Part shown: piece after piece, positions 1 through 9,600 of the stretch
How the letters are laid out: each line of letters opens with the position of its first letter
Numbering within the stretch: the first letter of the stretch is position 1
Assembly (NCBI GenBank): GCA_009746045.1
Contig: RPFO01001857.1
Coordinates: forward strand, 1-64,000
DNA length: 64,000 nt
From: Mesostigma viride
Taxonomy: Eukaryota; Streptophyta; Mesostigmatophyceae; Mesostigmatales; Mesostigmataceae
Reading direction: 5' to 3'
Notes under the pieces: generated by a model
What the model saw: only the letters and a program-made list of their open reading frames with translations
Databases searched by the model: none
What the model was told of the DNA's origin: nothing
Position numbers and translations under genes: made by a program

Positions 1-360
1 CGGTCCCTGAACGTCCCATGACCATCCGAATTGAATGCGATTAGCGCCATCGTCGGCACCGTGTGAATTCTGAATCCCATGAGACTAGGCTGACCAATCG
101 GACATGCCACGTGGCACACAGGTCACGTGACAGGCGCGGGTGGCGGGAAATCCCTATTCTTCGTGGGAATTCTGGTACCCCTATAGCTCCATTAGCTATT
201 TATAGTATGCGGTTTAGATTTTTTTTTAAGTGGGCTCATTGTTGGACTCATTGTGAGACAAATTTCAATAGGAATCGAGTCTTATTAAAAGTTATATAAG
301 ACAGTCCATGGGATATAGCCTTTTCCAATAGGCTATATCAGTTGATCCCTATTTGCCTGT
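1..360. other. Left-edge non-coding stretch
   Basis: No gene can be supported here. The stretch holds one perfect CACGTG core near 110-116 and AT-rich sequence with a repeated 'ggctatat/atatagcc' palindromic motif at 310-340, just beyond the 3' end of the minus-strand gene that stops at 361. It is probably the 3' untranslated or terminator region of that gene. Confidence 0.4.
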
Positions 361-1028
361 TTAACGCATCTCCCCGGTTAAACGAGGGATGGCTGTGGAG
401 ACGACATCATCCATGTGCTTGTGGCGGTCGAAAATGTCGCTGAGAACGTTGGCCAAATGGATCGTTGGCACACCCCCGTTGGCCTCCGTGTCGTCAGCCA
501 ACATGCGCGCACAGAATATCGACCAACTCCTCCACGCGACGCTCCATCGTTTTCTCGCGATCCACATCAGGAATGGATGCGAAATAGGCGTCCCTCGCCG
601 CCCTAGTGTGGGGGCCGGGGCTCACGCCAATCTGTTCGATCACCTCCACAAAATCAGTGTAGGTGTAATCCATCTGCTCCAAACGATCAGCGCGGGTAGT
701 GTACAAGTACCCCTCCGCCTCACTCAAGCGGGGCACAGACACCTTGTCATAAATGGCCCTCAGCTGATCATGCGTCAACTCATACAGGCGACGGGTAGTC
801 GCCGTGTTCAGATCGTGCAACCAATCGGGGTTTGGCATCGCGGAACTTCAGTTCCTCGTCAATCAAATTGCGCACAGCGCTAACCTTTGCCTCCATTATC
901 GCCAGCACGGCCTCCCATTCCTTGTGAGAGGCCTTGTTCACACCACGCAAGTAGGGCCAGCTGAGCTCTGCCAACACGTACAAAATTTCGCTTGGCAGAT
1001 CCTCGAAAGTAGCACCAGCATGGGCCAT
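361..1028 (-). pseudogene. F-box-like protein, broken by two frameshifts
   Basis: The frame starts at the ATG at 1028 and opens with a short F-box-like segment (LPSEI, then SWPYLRGVNK, then a conserved W). To follow the homology the frame must shift near 840, at an AAACCCC run, and again near 520, ending at the stop at 361. The restored length of about 220 aa matches the intact paralogue at 3693-4328. Shared blocks are the N-terminal LPxEI...ELxWP...GVxK and a later block with the pattern SIPxVDxxKTxE. F-box proteins normally recruit substrates to SCF ubiquitin ligases; here that role is inferred from a short motif only. It could be a real pseudogene or an intact gene with two indel errors. 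Confidence 0.5.
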
Positions 1029-1280
1029 TGTGTATTTTACAGCTGTAAGGATGGCTGTCTGCGTGTGGATGACTGTGTGCCTGGCAGTGTCGGAGGCGAG
1101 ACCTACCCCCAAACGCCCGTGACTCCGCTTTTATACCCTCTCGGCCACGGCGTCCCACGATAGTGCCGTGCAGCGTCGCGCCGGGAATATTCCCACGGAT
1201 ATTCCGTGGAGCGCCGCGCCGGCGCGGCGCCGGCAACTATCGTGGGATACCGTGCCACGTGGCGCCCATCCATAGGCTCC
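1029..1280. promoter_or_regulatory. Promoter region with GGAATATTCC and CACGTG palindromes
   Basis: Upstream of the minus-strand F-box-like gene lie a GGGAATATTCCCA palindrome followed by a GGATATTCCG half (1185-1210), a GC-rich inverted repeat made of gcgccgcgcc/ggcgcggcgc (1212-1232), and a gccACGTGGC element near 1255. The same modules recur before the other genes of this block (3.4-3.6, 4.6-4.9 and 8.1-8.3 kb), so they are probably shared regulatory elements. Confidence 0.4.
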
Positions 1281-1281
1281 C

Positions 1282-1887
1282 ACGAAAAGTTCGTGCTATG
1301 TGGATAGCCCGAACTTTTGGGGATAGCCCGAACTTTTCGAAACCTTGCTAGGGAAAAGTAAAAGTTTCCAGTGGGGATCCCAGCCATTTTGAAAAGTTCG
1401 GGCTATGGTTCGGGCTATCGATTTATAGCCCGAACCTCCCCTTTTCCCCTCTGGGCGGTGTGTTGCTATGGGTGGATGCTACTCTTTTTTTTACTCTGTT
1501 TCCCAACACATAAAATTTTATGTGTTAGCAATTGTCATCTATAAATAATCATAGCTAATACCCCTATATTTTATGTGTTAGCAATCCTATCTGTATATAC
1601 AGGAAATACCCCTATATTTTATGTGTTAGCAATCTAAGGAAGAAACACACACATACACTGCACACTGTCCAAATAACCAAGTCCCTACCCCATGTACAAT
1701 GCATGACACCACCGCCCAAGGGGAAAAAGGGTCCGGTTCGGGCTATAAACTGATAGCCCGAACCATAGCCCGAACTTTTCAAATGGCTGGGATCCTCACT
1801 GGAAACTTTTACTTTTCCCTAGCAAGGTTTCCAAAAGTTCGGGCTATCCCCAAAAGTTCGGGCTATCCGCATAGCCCGAACTTTTCG
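1282..1887. mobile_element. Inverted-repeat element IR1 (about 155-bp arms)
   Basis: Two arms, 1282-1436 and 1735-1887, are near-perfect reverse complements built from repeated 'ttcgggctat' and 'atagcccgaa' units with a unique spacer around ggatcc. The 300-bp interior carries three copies of a 'ttatgtgttagcaa' unit (1500-1635) and no ORF of note. A related element with the same arm units and the same interior unit lies at 10,008-10,726. The structure fits a foldback or MITE-like element, but no target duplication was identified. Confidence 0.5.
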
Positions 1888-1911
1888 CAAACAAGTCAAG
1901 TCCTACGCCTA

Positions 1912-1957
1912 GTGCATGAGTGTTGGATTTGCATGCAAAGAGTCTTATTCATTACAA
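1912..1957 (-). terminator. Shared 3' processing element of the CxxC-rich gene
   Basis: A block containing gttggatttgcatgcaa followed by agtcttattcattacaa lies just beyond the stop of the minus-strand gene 2034-3221. A near-identical block in the opposite orientation lies about 125 bp beyond the RING gene (6689-6730). On the transcript strand it reads ...aataagact..tgcatgcaaatccaac, which includes an AATAA(A/G)-type polyadenylation-like signal. Confidence 0.4.
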
Positions 1958-2033
1958 AATAGAATACCACAAGTCCCTATCAACAGTAGCCTCCATAGGC
2001 TTGCATGGGCCAATCAAGTGCCCAGATGACACC

Positions 2034-3221
2034 CTACGCGAAGAAATAGGGCTTGTTGGACCCCACAACATCGTACAGAAGGAAGCCCCCGGCCTCTGCA
2101 TTACGCTTGAGACGGTTGTTGGGGCGGCTAAAGCCCGGGAAAGCGACAGCCTCAGAAACAAGGCTGCAGAACTTGGCGCACTCGTAGCAGACCAAGTCAA
2201 CGTCTAAAGAACGAGGCCTTGGAGCCACATACAGGTTCTGCACGTTGATGTCGATGCGCTTCATGCACTTCTGGCACTGCCTGCGAGGCCAGTAAAACTT
2301 GTCACTGGAGGGGCCGTCGTGCGTGTTGTCCTGGGCGCGCTCTGCCATCTTGTGGAGTTCCTCGTTGTACTGGAACACCTCATCGATATGGCCCTTGTAC
2401 TCCCAATACTGCATGCCGCGAGACATGGCCTTGCTGATGACCACGTTGTTGTCGACATACTGGGCCAGGAACTCGTTGCGGCAGATCCCACAAACGACGT
2501 CGCCAACCACGAGCTTGGCAACACGGAAATGGGAAGTGGTCTCCAGCATCTGAGGGGTGACCTCCTTCACCACTTCGTGCGCGTGGAGAGCAGGCTTCTT
2601 GCACACAGCGCACATGCACTTGGACAGAGGGTAGCCGGTGGGAGGAGGTGGGAGACGCTTGGGCTCATATTCGTACTTGTAAATCTGCAAGCCCGTGTCA
2701 AAATTCTTGACAGTCTCCTGCACCTGCTCCGTGGGAGGAGAGGGACCTAGTGCATCCACCTTGTCGCTCAGTTCATCCAGAGCGCACCCCCGGCACTGCA
2801 TCTCCCCGTTCTCCTTCTTGCACACTGCCCTCTCCGGCACCTTTTTGCAGGTGACGCAATGCACCAGAGGAAACTTGGAATCGCCACTACCATTTGGCCA
2901 CACATGGCCTGCTGGAGGCCAAATGTCAGAGTCCTTAAACCGAGGGGCGAATAGCCCAGGGAGAGGAGCAGGCACGTACACAGGCGCAGGCACTGGCGCA
3001 GCAGGCACTGGCACTGGCACAATCACAGGCACTGGCGCTGGCACAGGCGCAGGCACTGGCACAAGCGCAGGAGCTATGGCGGAACAACCAGTCCTAGTTT
3101 TTGTGCAGCGAGGATATGGCAATCCATAGATTTTGGGAGCCTGGAGCCCATAGATGGCCCTAGTCTGTGCCCTAGTCTGACGCCTGAACACCGGCCCAGC
3201 TGCTGCATCAAGCTGAGACAT
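2034..3221 (-). CDS. Proline-rich protein with multiple CxxC zinc-binding pairs
   Basis: Intact 395-aa frame. The start at 3221 is chosen because the residues upstream look non-coding. The first third holds a low-complexity stretch of alternating Pro-Val/Pro-Ala dipeptides (about residues 55-95). The rest carries at least six Cys pairs (CVTC, CRGC, CAVC, CGIC, CQKC, CYEC) spread over the C-terminal 280 residues, as in tandem zinc ribbons or a RING-like fold. No family is recognised with certainty. The gene runs leftwards and shares its 3' element with the RING gene at 5-6.5 kb. A regulatory or ubiquitin-related role is possible but not shown. Confidence 0.75.
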   Translation of the reverse strand: MSQLDAAAGPVFRRQTRAQTRAIYGLQAPKIYGLPYPRCTKTRTGCSAIAPALVPVPAPVPAPVPVIVPVPVPAAPVPAPVYVPAPLPGLFAPRFKDSDIWPPAGHVWPNGSGDSKFPLVHCVTCKKVPERAVCKKENGEMQCRGCALDELSDKVDALGPSPPTEQVQETVKNFDTGLQIYKYEYEPKRLPPPPTGYPLSKCMCAVCKKPALHAHEVVKEVTPQMLETTSHFRVAKLVVGDVVCGICRNEFLAQYVDNNVVISKAMSRGMQYWEYKGHIDEVFQYNEELHKMAERAQDNTHDGPSSDKFYWPRRQCQKCMKRIDINVQNLYVAPRPRSLDVDLVCYECAKFCSLVSEAVAFPGFSRPNNRLKRNAEAGGFLLYDVVGSNKPYFFA

Positions 3222-3692
3222 GGCGGTCTGCTGTTGTTTTCTGCGCTGGCTATGGCTGTTCTGTGGTGTGATGGTGCATTTGGTAGGCCTGCACGACCTT
3301 TGTACCTGTGGAAACTGGCCCTCCCACGAGATCTTCATCGGACGGCTGGGATCGATCCTCTAGAAGGTTCCATGGCGCGGCGCGGCGCGGCGCGGTAGTG
3401 ACGTGGCGGAATGCCGTGCCACGGTACTCGGACCAGTATCCATGATACTGGTCCGGCCGTACCGGCGCCGCGCCGTATCCGAGATACGCCGTACTATCAT
3501 GGGAGATCTGAATTGCCGTGGACCGTCCGATCTCTGCCACGTGGCGGCGTCCCGTGGGAGATCGTCGTGCCACGGAATATTCCGCGAAGATGCCGTGGGG
3601 CGAGGTACAAAGGTCCGACACCACGTCAAAGTGGGCACTTCTCGCCTGCTCCAGCATCCCAACAGCACTAGCACCACTACCACAAAGAAGAC
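3222..3692. promoter_or_regulatory. Divergent promoter region with CACGTG and paired palindromes
   Basis: The 470 bp between two divergent genes hold no supported gene. Visible are a ggcgcggcgcggcgcgg run (3375-3392), a long palindrome around 'accagtatccatgatactggt' centred near 3440, a gccACGTGGC element (3536-3546) and a GGAATATTCC palindrome (about 3573-3582). The modules match those in the other intergenic regions of the 0-9 kb block. Confidence 0.4.
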
Positions 3693-4328
3693 ATGGCCGC
3701 TGCCACTTTTAACAGCCTGCCAGCTGAGATTGTGCACGAAATCGTGGAGTTGGCATGGCCCCACGGGTGTGGTGTCAGCAAGGAGCTGCAAGTGCCGTGG
3801 GACGCTGTCAAAGCTAAGACAGAGCAGCGAAGGATGCAGCTGTTGGATGCTATTGCCACTGAGCTTGAGGGGCGCTTCCTCTCTAAGCGCAGGCAGCCAG
3901 GGCCGTTTTGCCACTATACAGGATGGGCCCTGCGCAACTTTGCCATCGCCATCGCTCAAGGCGGTGTGCAGTCCCTTTCCACTTTTGAGAAGAGGATGGA
4001 CGCCTGCAAGTATGGCGATAGGCGTATGGAGGTGGCAACTCTGGCCATCGACCTAGAGGTTAAGCTGTCTGAACGCGTTTGCGCGATTCCCCGCCTGTGG
4101 GATGTGATGAAGGAGTATGTTGAATCCATTCCTCAGGTGGATAAGGATAAGACCGCAGAGGAGCATTGCCGTGTGCTCGTGGACCTCGTGAAGGCCGAGT
4201 ACCACGCCTATCTGCCTGTCAACTTTTCCCCCGCTGCCTGCGAGAGGGAACTGAGGGTCATGAATGCCACCTGCGACAAGATGTACGACAAGTTCTGTCG
4301 CCGCCTGGCCCTGGAGGGGGTTCACTAA
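3693..4328 (+). CDS. F-box-like protein, intact paralogue
   Basis: 211-aa intact frame. The N-terminus (residues 5-45) reads as a degenerate F-box: LPAEI, a hydrophobic helix, WPHGCGVSK and a conserved W. A C-terminal block around residues 140-165 (SIPQVDKDKT) is shared with the broken gene at 361-1028. The middle is helical without an obvious repeat such as ankyrin or LRR, so a substrate-binding domain is not identified. The family membership is what can be seen; the ubiquitin-ligase adaptor role is inferred from the N-terminal motif alone. Confidence 0.65.
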   Translation: MAAATFNSLPAEIVHEIVELAWPHGCGVSKELQVPWDAVKAKTEQRRMQLLDAIATELEGRFLSKRRQPGPFCHYTGWALRNFAIAIAQGGVQSLSTFEKRMDACKYGDRRMEVATLAIDLEVKLSERVCAIPRLWDVMKEYVESIPQVDKDKTAEEHCRVLVDLVKAEYHAYLPVNFSPAACERELRVMNATCDKMYDKFCRRLALEGVH

Positions 4329-5033
4329 CTAAGTGCCCCTTTGGAATAGACAAAGTCCCCTATGGGCATTAAGCCTTATTGTGATTCTAATGGAAATCCA
4401 TGACTTTGTCTCTATCTCATGGCGTCTCATAGTACAATTGCACTAGGAATCGTAGTACAGAGAGTATAATAGAAGTAGAAATGCATCAGGTGATACTACA
4501 GGTAGTACAGATTACTACAAATACGCAACTGCTTGTGTATTGTAGGATTTCCCACTAGAATCCGTCCAAGTGTCGTGCCAGACTGCCACGTGGCAACCTG
4601 GACGGTCTGACATGACAGTCCGTACAAGACGTATCCGTCAGCTGCCGGTTCGGACGGCCTGCCATGTCAGTACCGTGCCACGTCAGATCTGACAGCGTGC
4701 CACGTCAGTCCGCGCCGCGCCGGTTCCGCCGCGCGTCGGTTACGAAGATCTGCCACGACAGTCGCACACTGTCCCGTCTGACACCTGTCAGATCTGTCAG
4801 TCTGCCATGACAGTCCGTATCCCTGTCACGTAACTGCCGACGCGGCGCGACCGTTTCCTTCTAGCGACCGTCCCACGGCATATTCGTGGGAATATTCCCG
4901 GAATATGCCGGGAATATGCCGTTCGTCCTCCTCCCCACGAGGCCAAAAGCCCAAACACGACCAAAAATGCAGCCAAACCCTCACGAACCACTCAGAACAG
5001 CAGCAGGATACCACTATCAGCAGCTAGCCAGCT
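4329..5033. promoter_or_regulatory. Intergenic region with CACGTG and GGAATATTCC repeats
   Basis: Seven hundred bases without a supportable gene. From 4560 on there are many copies of short dispersed units (tgccacgtggca, gacagtccgt, ctgtcagatctg), and at 4870-4920 a chain of overlapping GGAATATTCC/GGAATATGCC palindromes lies 115-165 bp before the RING gene start. This is most likely the promoter of the RING gene plus decayed repeats. Confidence 0.4.
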
Positions 5034-6564
5034 ATGGCGACGACCCAAGAACATGAGGCCCAGGAACCTGAGCGTACGTATTTTCCCATGCATGTCTGTT
5101 TTTGTGTTTCCTTGGTTTGTTTTTTGGGCATTTTCAGCAGCTGACAGGAACGCCATGGTCATTTTCTATTCATTCTTTGCAGGCTGGAACCCCTCTGACG
5201 ACCTTTTTGACCACAACGACTACGACCACCTGGACGACGCAGGCACGGAAGTCAATTCGCACGCTGCGATCGACGACCTGGTGGCTCAGTCTCGCCCTGC
5301 GGCTGCTCCCAGTACGTGGTCTGCTGTTTTATGCATCCCTTTTCGATTGCCTGCTGGATTTTGCAGGTGATGGCCACTATCTGTTGGATGTTGCAGGTGA
5401 TGGCCACTATCTGATACATTTTGCAGTTGTCTGTGTGTTTTCCTTTGCATGCAGGCCTGCTGCGTGGTGGTCCCAGCTCCCGTTCTCGTTCTGGAGGCGC
5501 TGGGCCCAGCGGTGGGGACTTAGCCGCATTGCAGCGCCAGCTGAGGGAGACGCAGGAGGAGTTGGAGCGCGAGAGGAACCGCAGCAGGCGTCGTTCTTTC
5601 TCCCCTGATCCCACTCGCGAAGAGCTCAAGAAGATGCGCTTGGCTCTCGAGGAGGCGAACCACAAGATCACGTGGTTCGAGAAGAGGCTGGCGTGCTGCG
5701 ACATCTGCACCGAGCCCTTCGGCACGGAGGGGAAGTACCCCATCATCTACCTCGTGGAGGGCGTCCACACCTGCGTCCCTCAGCACTGCAACAAGTGCGC
5801 TGATATGCTCGAGGCCCACGCTCTGGAGTATAATTCTACCAGGCCCAACGCCCGTGTGATTGGCAAGCGCTGCCCAGAATGCAAGGAGCTCCTGATGCGC
5901 ACTGGCAGCCAGTACAAGCGCAATGTGGGTGTCGACAGACTCACATTCACCCTTGTGAATGTGCGTCTGTGCGCTCGCGGGTGCGGCGGCGAGGTCGTGC
6001 TCGGCGAGGAGGCGATTCACGACAACACCTGCGCCAAGCTTGTCAGGCCCTGCCCCAACAAGCTTTCTCTCCCTGGTGATAACGGCACCGTGACCATCCT
6101 GGGCTGCACCTACCAGGCCACCAGCCGCGAGGACTTGGATCGCCACCTGCGCGTGGTGGACAACGTGTCAGAGTGTGGTTTCCGTGGTCTGCCGGCCGCC
6201 ATCGCCGCCGCCGCCGCCGCTGCTGCTCCTCCTGCTGCTCCTGCTGCTGCTCCTGCTGCTGCTCTGCTGCTGCTCCTGCTGCTCGCGCTTCTTTCGCTGT
6301 TCGCGCTGTGGGGGGAATGCGGATTACCCCGCGGGAGTCAACGGTTTCCTGTCCGCCCTGCAGTACATCAGGGATCACCCCCAACTGCAGTGCTCCGGGT
6401 CTGCGGGCAATGCACTGGCTGTGGCCTTCTTTGAGGCACTCGGCGGTGGCGTCGGGTGGGACGCGCTGGCCGTGAGGCGGTTGGTGGAACGCTTCCGCGA
6501 TGCGACGAGGCGCATTGTTGAGAGGGACGCACAGTTGGTTGCTGATGTTCAGCCCAGGAGGTGA
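5034..6564 (+). CDS. RING-finger protein gene with two spliceosomal introns
   Basis: Exon 1 is 5034-5073, exon 2 is 5183-5311 and exon 3 is 5455-6564. Both introns (5074-5182, 5312-5454) begin GTACGT and end in CAG after pyrimidine-rich sequence, and splicing keeps one frame. The product has an acidic N-terminus, an RS/E-rich coiled segment and a Cys/His cluster (CCDICTEPF, then CVPQHCNKC, then CPEC) like a RING domain, expected to bind an E2 ubiquitin-conjugating enzyme. A second cysteine group (CARGCGG ... C) follows. A GCC/GCT microsatellite (about 6197-6290) encodes poly-Ala, and the C-terminal 80 residues lie in a shifted frame, so a length error in the microsatellite is likely. Intron 2 carries a 32-bp near-duplicate around ttgcaggtgatggcc. 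Confidence 0.65.
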
Positions 6565-7254
6565 TTGTGGTTGAGGATGAGTAGGGGGTCTAGAAAGGGG
6601 AAGGGGCTATTCCTCCCTGTAGTGAGTGTGCCCTTGGAGGCACCTCGTTGAGGACATGGTTGATTAGGACTTTGCCTATTGTACATTGTAATAAATAAGA
6701 CTCATTGCATGCAAATCCAACACCAATGCATCATTAGATAGGAACCCGCGGCCCGCGAATAGGACTTGAACGGATATCCCATGATACTAGAGGTTCCCAC
6801 GATACTGGCGCCTGTCACAGTACGGCCAGGTGGACGGCCGGGTGGACGGTGGGGTCGCCCTAGGGTTTAGTAGTATGGGGTCACCCACCCCCTCCCACGA
6901 CACAACCCATGCGCGACCCCATACTACAAAACCCTAAGGTGACCCCATTTGCCGTACGGACCTACTTGCCATGCCATGCCAGTCTGCCACGTGGCGCATA
7001 TGGAGTCGGTGACAGGCGCTAGCATACAATCTCGTTGGTGACGGGCAGCAGCATCAAGCGGCATGGGTGACATGCGACAGCAGGTAGTGTCATGAGTGAC
7101 AGGCGACAGTGTTACTCTATGGGTATTGTTGCTATATGACTCATTGGAATAGTTCAAGTCCCATGCACATAAGGAAAATGTCATTTCATTACAATAAGAA
7201 TAATAAGGAATAGGCCATTACTAGACCCCTTTGCAGGCACGCAGGCCTGGCTGT
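6565..7254. other. Intergenic stretch with shared 3' element and dispersed repeats
   Basis: No gene is supported. It holds the shared polyadenylation-like block (6689-6730, aataaataagact...tgcatgcaaatccaac), an inverted pair around 'ccctagggttt ... aaaccctaaggt' (6849-6945), a gccACGTGGC element (6985-6995) and scattered 'gtgacaggcgc/gtgacgggc' units (7010-7110) that are related to the 29-bp tandem array at 9.3 kb. Confidence 0.4.
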
Positions 7255-8049
7255 TTAGCGGTTGTACATGCGCAGGCAGGGCGTCTGGCGGCCCTCAAAC
7301 CCAGTGCAATCGTCTTTCACACGCAGAGTGTCCCCGCGCAGGGGGAACTTCACATCAGAGGTGCAAGTCCACACGTGGGTGAGCAGAGTGCAGTCCGCCT
7401 TGTGGATCTTCCAGTGCGCAACCTGGCACTCGCGGGAGCAGTACCGCGCATCCTGGCAGCTGGCGCACCTGCGCTTCACCTCTCTCTTGCCCTTCTTCTC
7501 ACACCCCGGCGCAGCGCAGAAACCGCGAACCGACTCGGGGAAAGGACCAATGGGGCTGTCCAAAATGGGCGTGCGCACTGTGATCACCACCTTCTCGCAG
7601 GGGCGGGTATAGGGAAACGCCGTCCTCGCAACGATCTTGTCCGCGTCCTTGGGCACGCGGAAGGACAGGCCAATCCTGGTAACCAGGTCGATGAACCCGT
7701 CGTCCTCCTTCTTCTCGCGAAGGAGGACGCACAGAAGCATGAACTCGCTCTCAGGGCGAATGTGGGACAGGATCTGACTGCGAACGCAGTACTTCCTGCT
7801 GATCGCAGTGCGTACGTCAATGAATTCAAACTCCAACTGGCGATCCAGAGCCGTAAAGGAGTCGAAACGAACCAGCACGCAAAAGGGGGTTTTCAACTTC
7901 TTTTCCCACTCATTCACGCAGCTGTACAAATTGCTGGAGTTTTCCATGGCCTTGCGCACCACCAAGCGGTACCAGCCCCCGCACAACTCCGCAAACAGGT
8001 CGGAGTGATCCTGAGGGAGCTCATTGGCAATCAGAGGGGTGGAATCCAT
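7255..8049 (-). CDS. MYND-type zinc-finger protein
   Basis: 264-aa intact frame. The C-terminal region, residues 178-220, has the full MYND pattern: C-x4-C, C-x2-C, C-x3-C, then H-x3-H-x3-C with the typical ARYCSRECQVAHW core. MYND fingers mediate protein-protein contacts, often with proline-containing motifs of chromatin or signalling partners. The N-terminal 170 residues match nothing I recognise. The gene is divergent from the RING-like gene at 8495, with a shared palindrome-rich promoter between them. Confidence 0.75.
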   Translation of the reverse strand: MDSTPLIANELPQDHSDLFAELCGGWYRLVVRKAMENSSNLYSCVNEWEKKLKTPFCVLVRFDSFTALDRQLEFEFIDVRTAISRKYCVRSQILSHIRPESEFMLLCVLLREKKEDDGFIDLVTRIGLSFRVPKDADKIVARTAFPYTRPCEKVVITVRTPILDSPIGPFPESVRGFCAAPGCEKKGKREVKRRCASCQDARYCSRECQVAHWKIHKADCTLLTHVWTCTSDVKFPLRGDTLRVKDDCTGFEGRQTPCLRMYNR

Positions 8050-8494
8050 AGCGGCTGACAGTCTGTGCGTGCTCGTGCGGATTGGCGTGGTTTGGCTGCC
8101 AAACTCGCCCGCCTCCGCTTATGTGCCCGCACCCCCCCGCCCCGCCCAATAGTCCCGTGCCACGCGGCAGGTCCGGATTGGTGGGACGGAATATTCCCAC
8201 GGAATATCCGCGGAGCGCCGCGCCTTCTAGAAGGGCGCCGCGCCGGGAATATTCCCATGAATATCCCGTGGAAGCGCCGCGCCGCCGCCACGTGGCAGCG
8301 TCCCATTGGTCCGCTTGGAATATTCGTGGGAATATGCCGCCGTGTCGTGCCCGCGTGACACGCGTCGGACTCCCATTGGACTGTCGTGGGTGTCGCGCGC
8401 TTCGCGCGGGCCTCGGCAGGGATAAAACGCGGAGGCGGGCGTTTGGGGGTCCCAATCCGCCCAGCACCACTCAAAACCAACTCCTCTCACTGCA
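8050..8494. promoter_or_regulatory. Divergent promoter with paired GGAATATTCC palindromes
   Basis: Between the MYND gene and the RING-like gene are two GGAATATTCC palindromes (about 8189 and 8251), a gcgccgcgcc-ttctagaa-gggcgccgcgcc inverted repeat (8215-8243), a gcCACGTGGC element (8287-8296) and a third aatattcgtgggaatat palindrome (8320-8337). The density and symmetry suggest a bidirectional regulatory region. Confidence 0.45.
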
Positions 8495-9163
8495 ATGGAG
8501 CCCTCCCGCGATAAGCCGGCTATGGCGGCAACGGATGTCCCTCCTGCCAAGCGCCAGCCGCCTGCAAACGGCAATGGCGAGCAGTCCCCCGCCATGAAGG
8601 TGTACCTGAAACAGCGGGACACCGAGGACAAGGTGGCAAAGTTCCTGGGGGCTGTGAAAACCAAGCAGGGGCACGCAAACACGCACGAATTCGATGAGAA
8701 GTACAAGCGGGACGCGCACATGCACGATATCCAAGTGCTGCCGGGCGGCGAGATTTTCTGCGAGAATGCCGCATCGGTGGGCGCCTTCCTCTGCGATTCG
8801 GGCGTTTTTGGGAAGAGCGCGCGCGCAGAACCGCCTGCACAGAACAGGGCTGGCAGTGTGCGGGGGCCTGTTACTTGCGGCGTGTGCAAGAAGCACACCG
8901 ATTTCCTGCTGGATCCGCAGCAGGATGCCAGCGGAGGGGAGGACCCTCAGGAGCATATCCATATCCACGGTGTGTGTGTGGATTGCGCTGTGCAGACCAT
9001 AGAAACGAGCGGCAAGCGCGGCATGTGGTGCCCCTTGTGCGCTGCGGACCCTTTGATCGAAGTGCTGATCGATTTGGGCCGCGCAAAACACCTTTCGGAG
9101 GCCCCGTACTTTGTGTACAGCCCCGAGAAGAGCCTGCTGGCTGCTGCCTATGAGGATATGTGA
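8495..9163 (+). CDS. RING-like zinc-binding protein
   Basis: 222-aa intact frame. Residues about 127-185 hold CGVC, a His pair (HIHIHG), CVDC and CPLC, an arrangement compatible with a RING or U-box-like cross-brace. The N-terminal 80 residues are polar and basic. An E3-type or regulatory function is an inference from Cys/His spacing only. A polyadenylation-like AATAAA follows directly (9176-9181). Confidence 0.65.
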   Translation: MEPSRDKPAMAATDVPPAKRQPPANGNGEQSPAMKVYLKQRDTEDKVAKFLGAVKTKQGHANTHEFDEKYKRDAHMHDIQVLPGGEIFCENAASVGAFLCDSGVFGKSARAEPPAQNRAGSVRGPVTCGVCKKHTDFLLDPQQDASGGEDPQEHIHIHGVCVDCAVQTIETSGKRGMWCPLCAADPLIEVLIDLGRAKHLSEAPYFVYSPEKSLLAAAYEDM

Positions 9164-9332
9164 ATGGTGCAGTACTAATAAAGCTTGGATTGTTTTCCTT
9201 ATAAAGTCCCCACAATGAGCCCCACATAGACAGCCCGGCGGCGCGGACTCGCGGACTTAGACAGACCCGGCGGGATGCGCGGGCCGACAGGCGCCGGATC
9301 GGACAGGCGGCGGGCTGACAGGCGCTGGTTAT

Positions 9333-9600
9333 CGCATGGGTGACGGGCGCCAGCAGCAACTCGCATGGGTGACGGGCGCCAGCAGCAACTCGCATGGGTG
9401 ACGGGCGCCAGCAGCAACTCGCATGGGTGACGGGCGCCAGCAGCAACTCGCGTGGGTGACGGGCGCCAGCAGCAACTCGCATGGGTGACGGGCGCCAGTG
9501 GCAACTCGCATGGGTGACGGGCGCCAGCAGCAACTCGCATGGGTGACGGGCGCCAGCAGCAACTCGCATGGGTGACGGGCGCCAGCATCAACTCGCATAG
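9333..9600. repeat. 29-bp tandem array, about nine copies
   Basis: The unit cgcatgggtgacgggcgcc plus agcagcaact repeats with a period of 29 bp and only one or two substitutions per copy. Degenerate relatives ('gtgacaggcgcc') continue to about 9850 and occur at 7010-7110. There are no unique spacers, so this is a minisatellite and not a CRISPR. Long minus-strand open frames across it are a by-product of the 29-nt period cycling through the frames without stops. Confidence 0.85.

Noticed and set aside
22-300. Small plus-strand frame at the left edge
   Set aside because: Low-complexity, Arg/Asn-rich, no promoter or motif, and it runs into AT-rich non-coding sequence.
6175-6300. Leucine- and cysteine-rich frame as a membrane protein
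   Set aside because: The Leu and Cys runs are the alternate frame of a GCC/GCT microsatellite encoding poly-Ala.
9333-9600. Repeat array as CRISPR
   Set aside because: The 29-bp units are contiguous with no unique spacers, in a eukaryote-type context.
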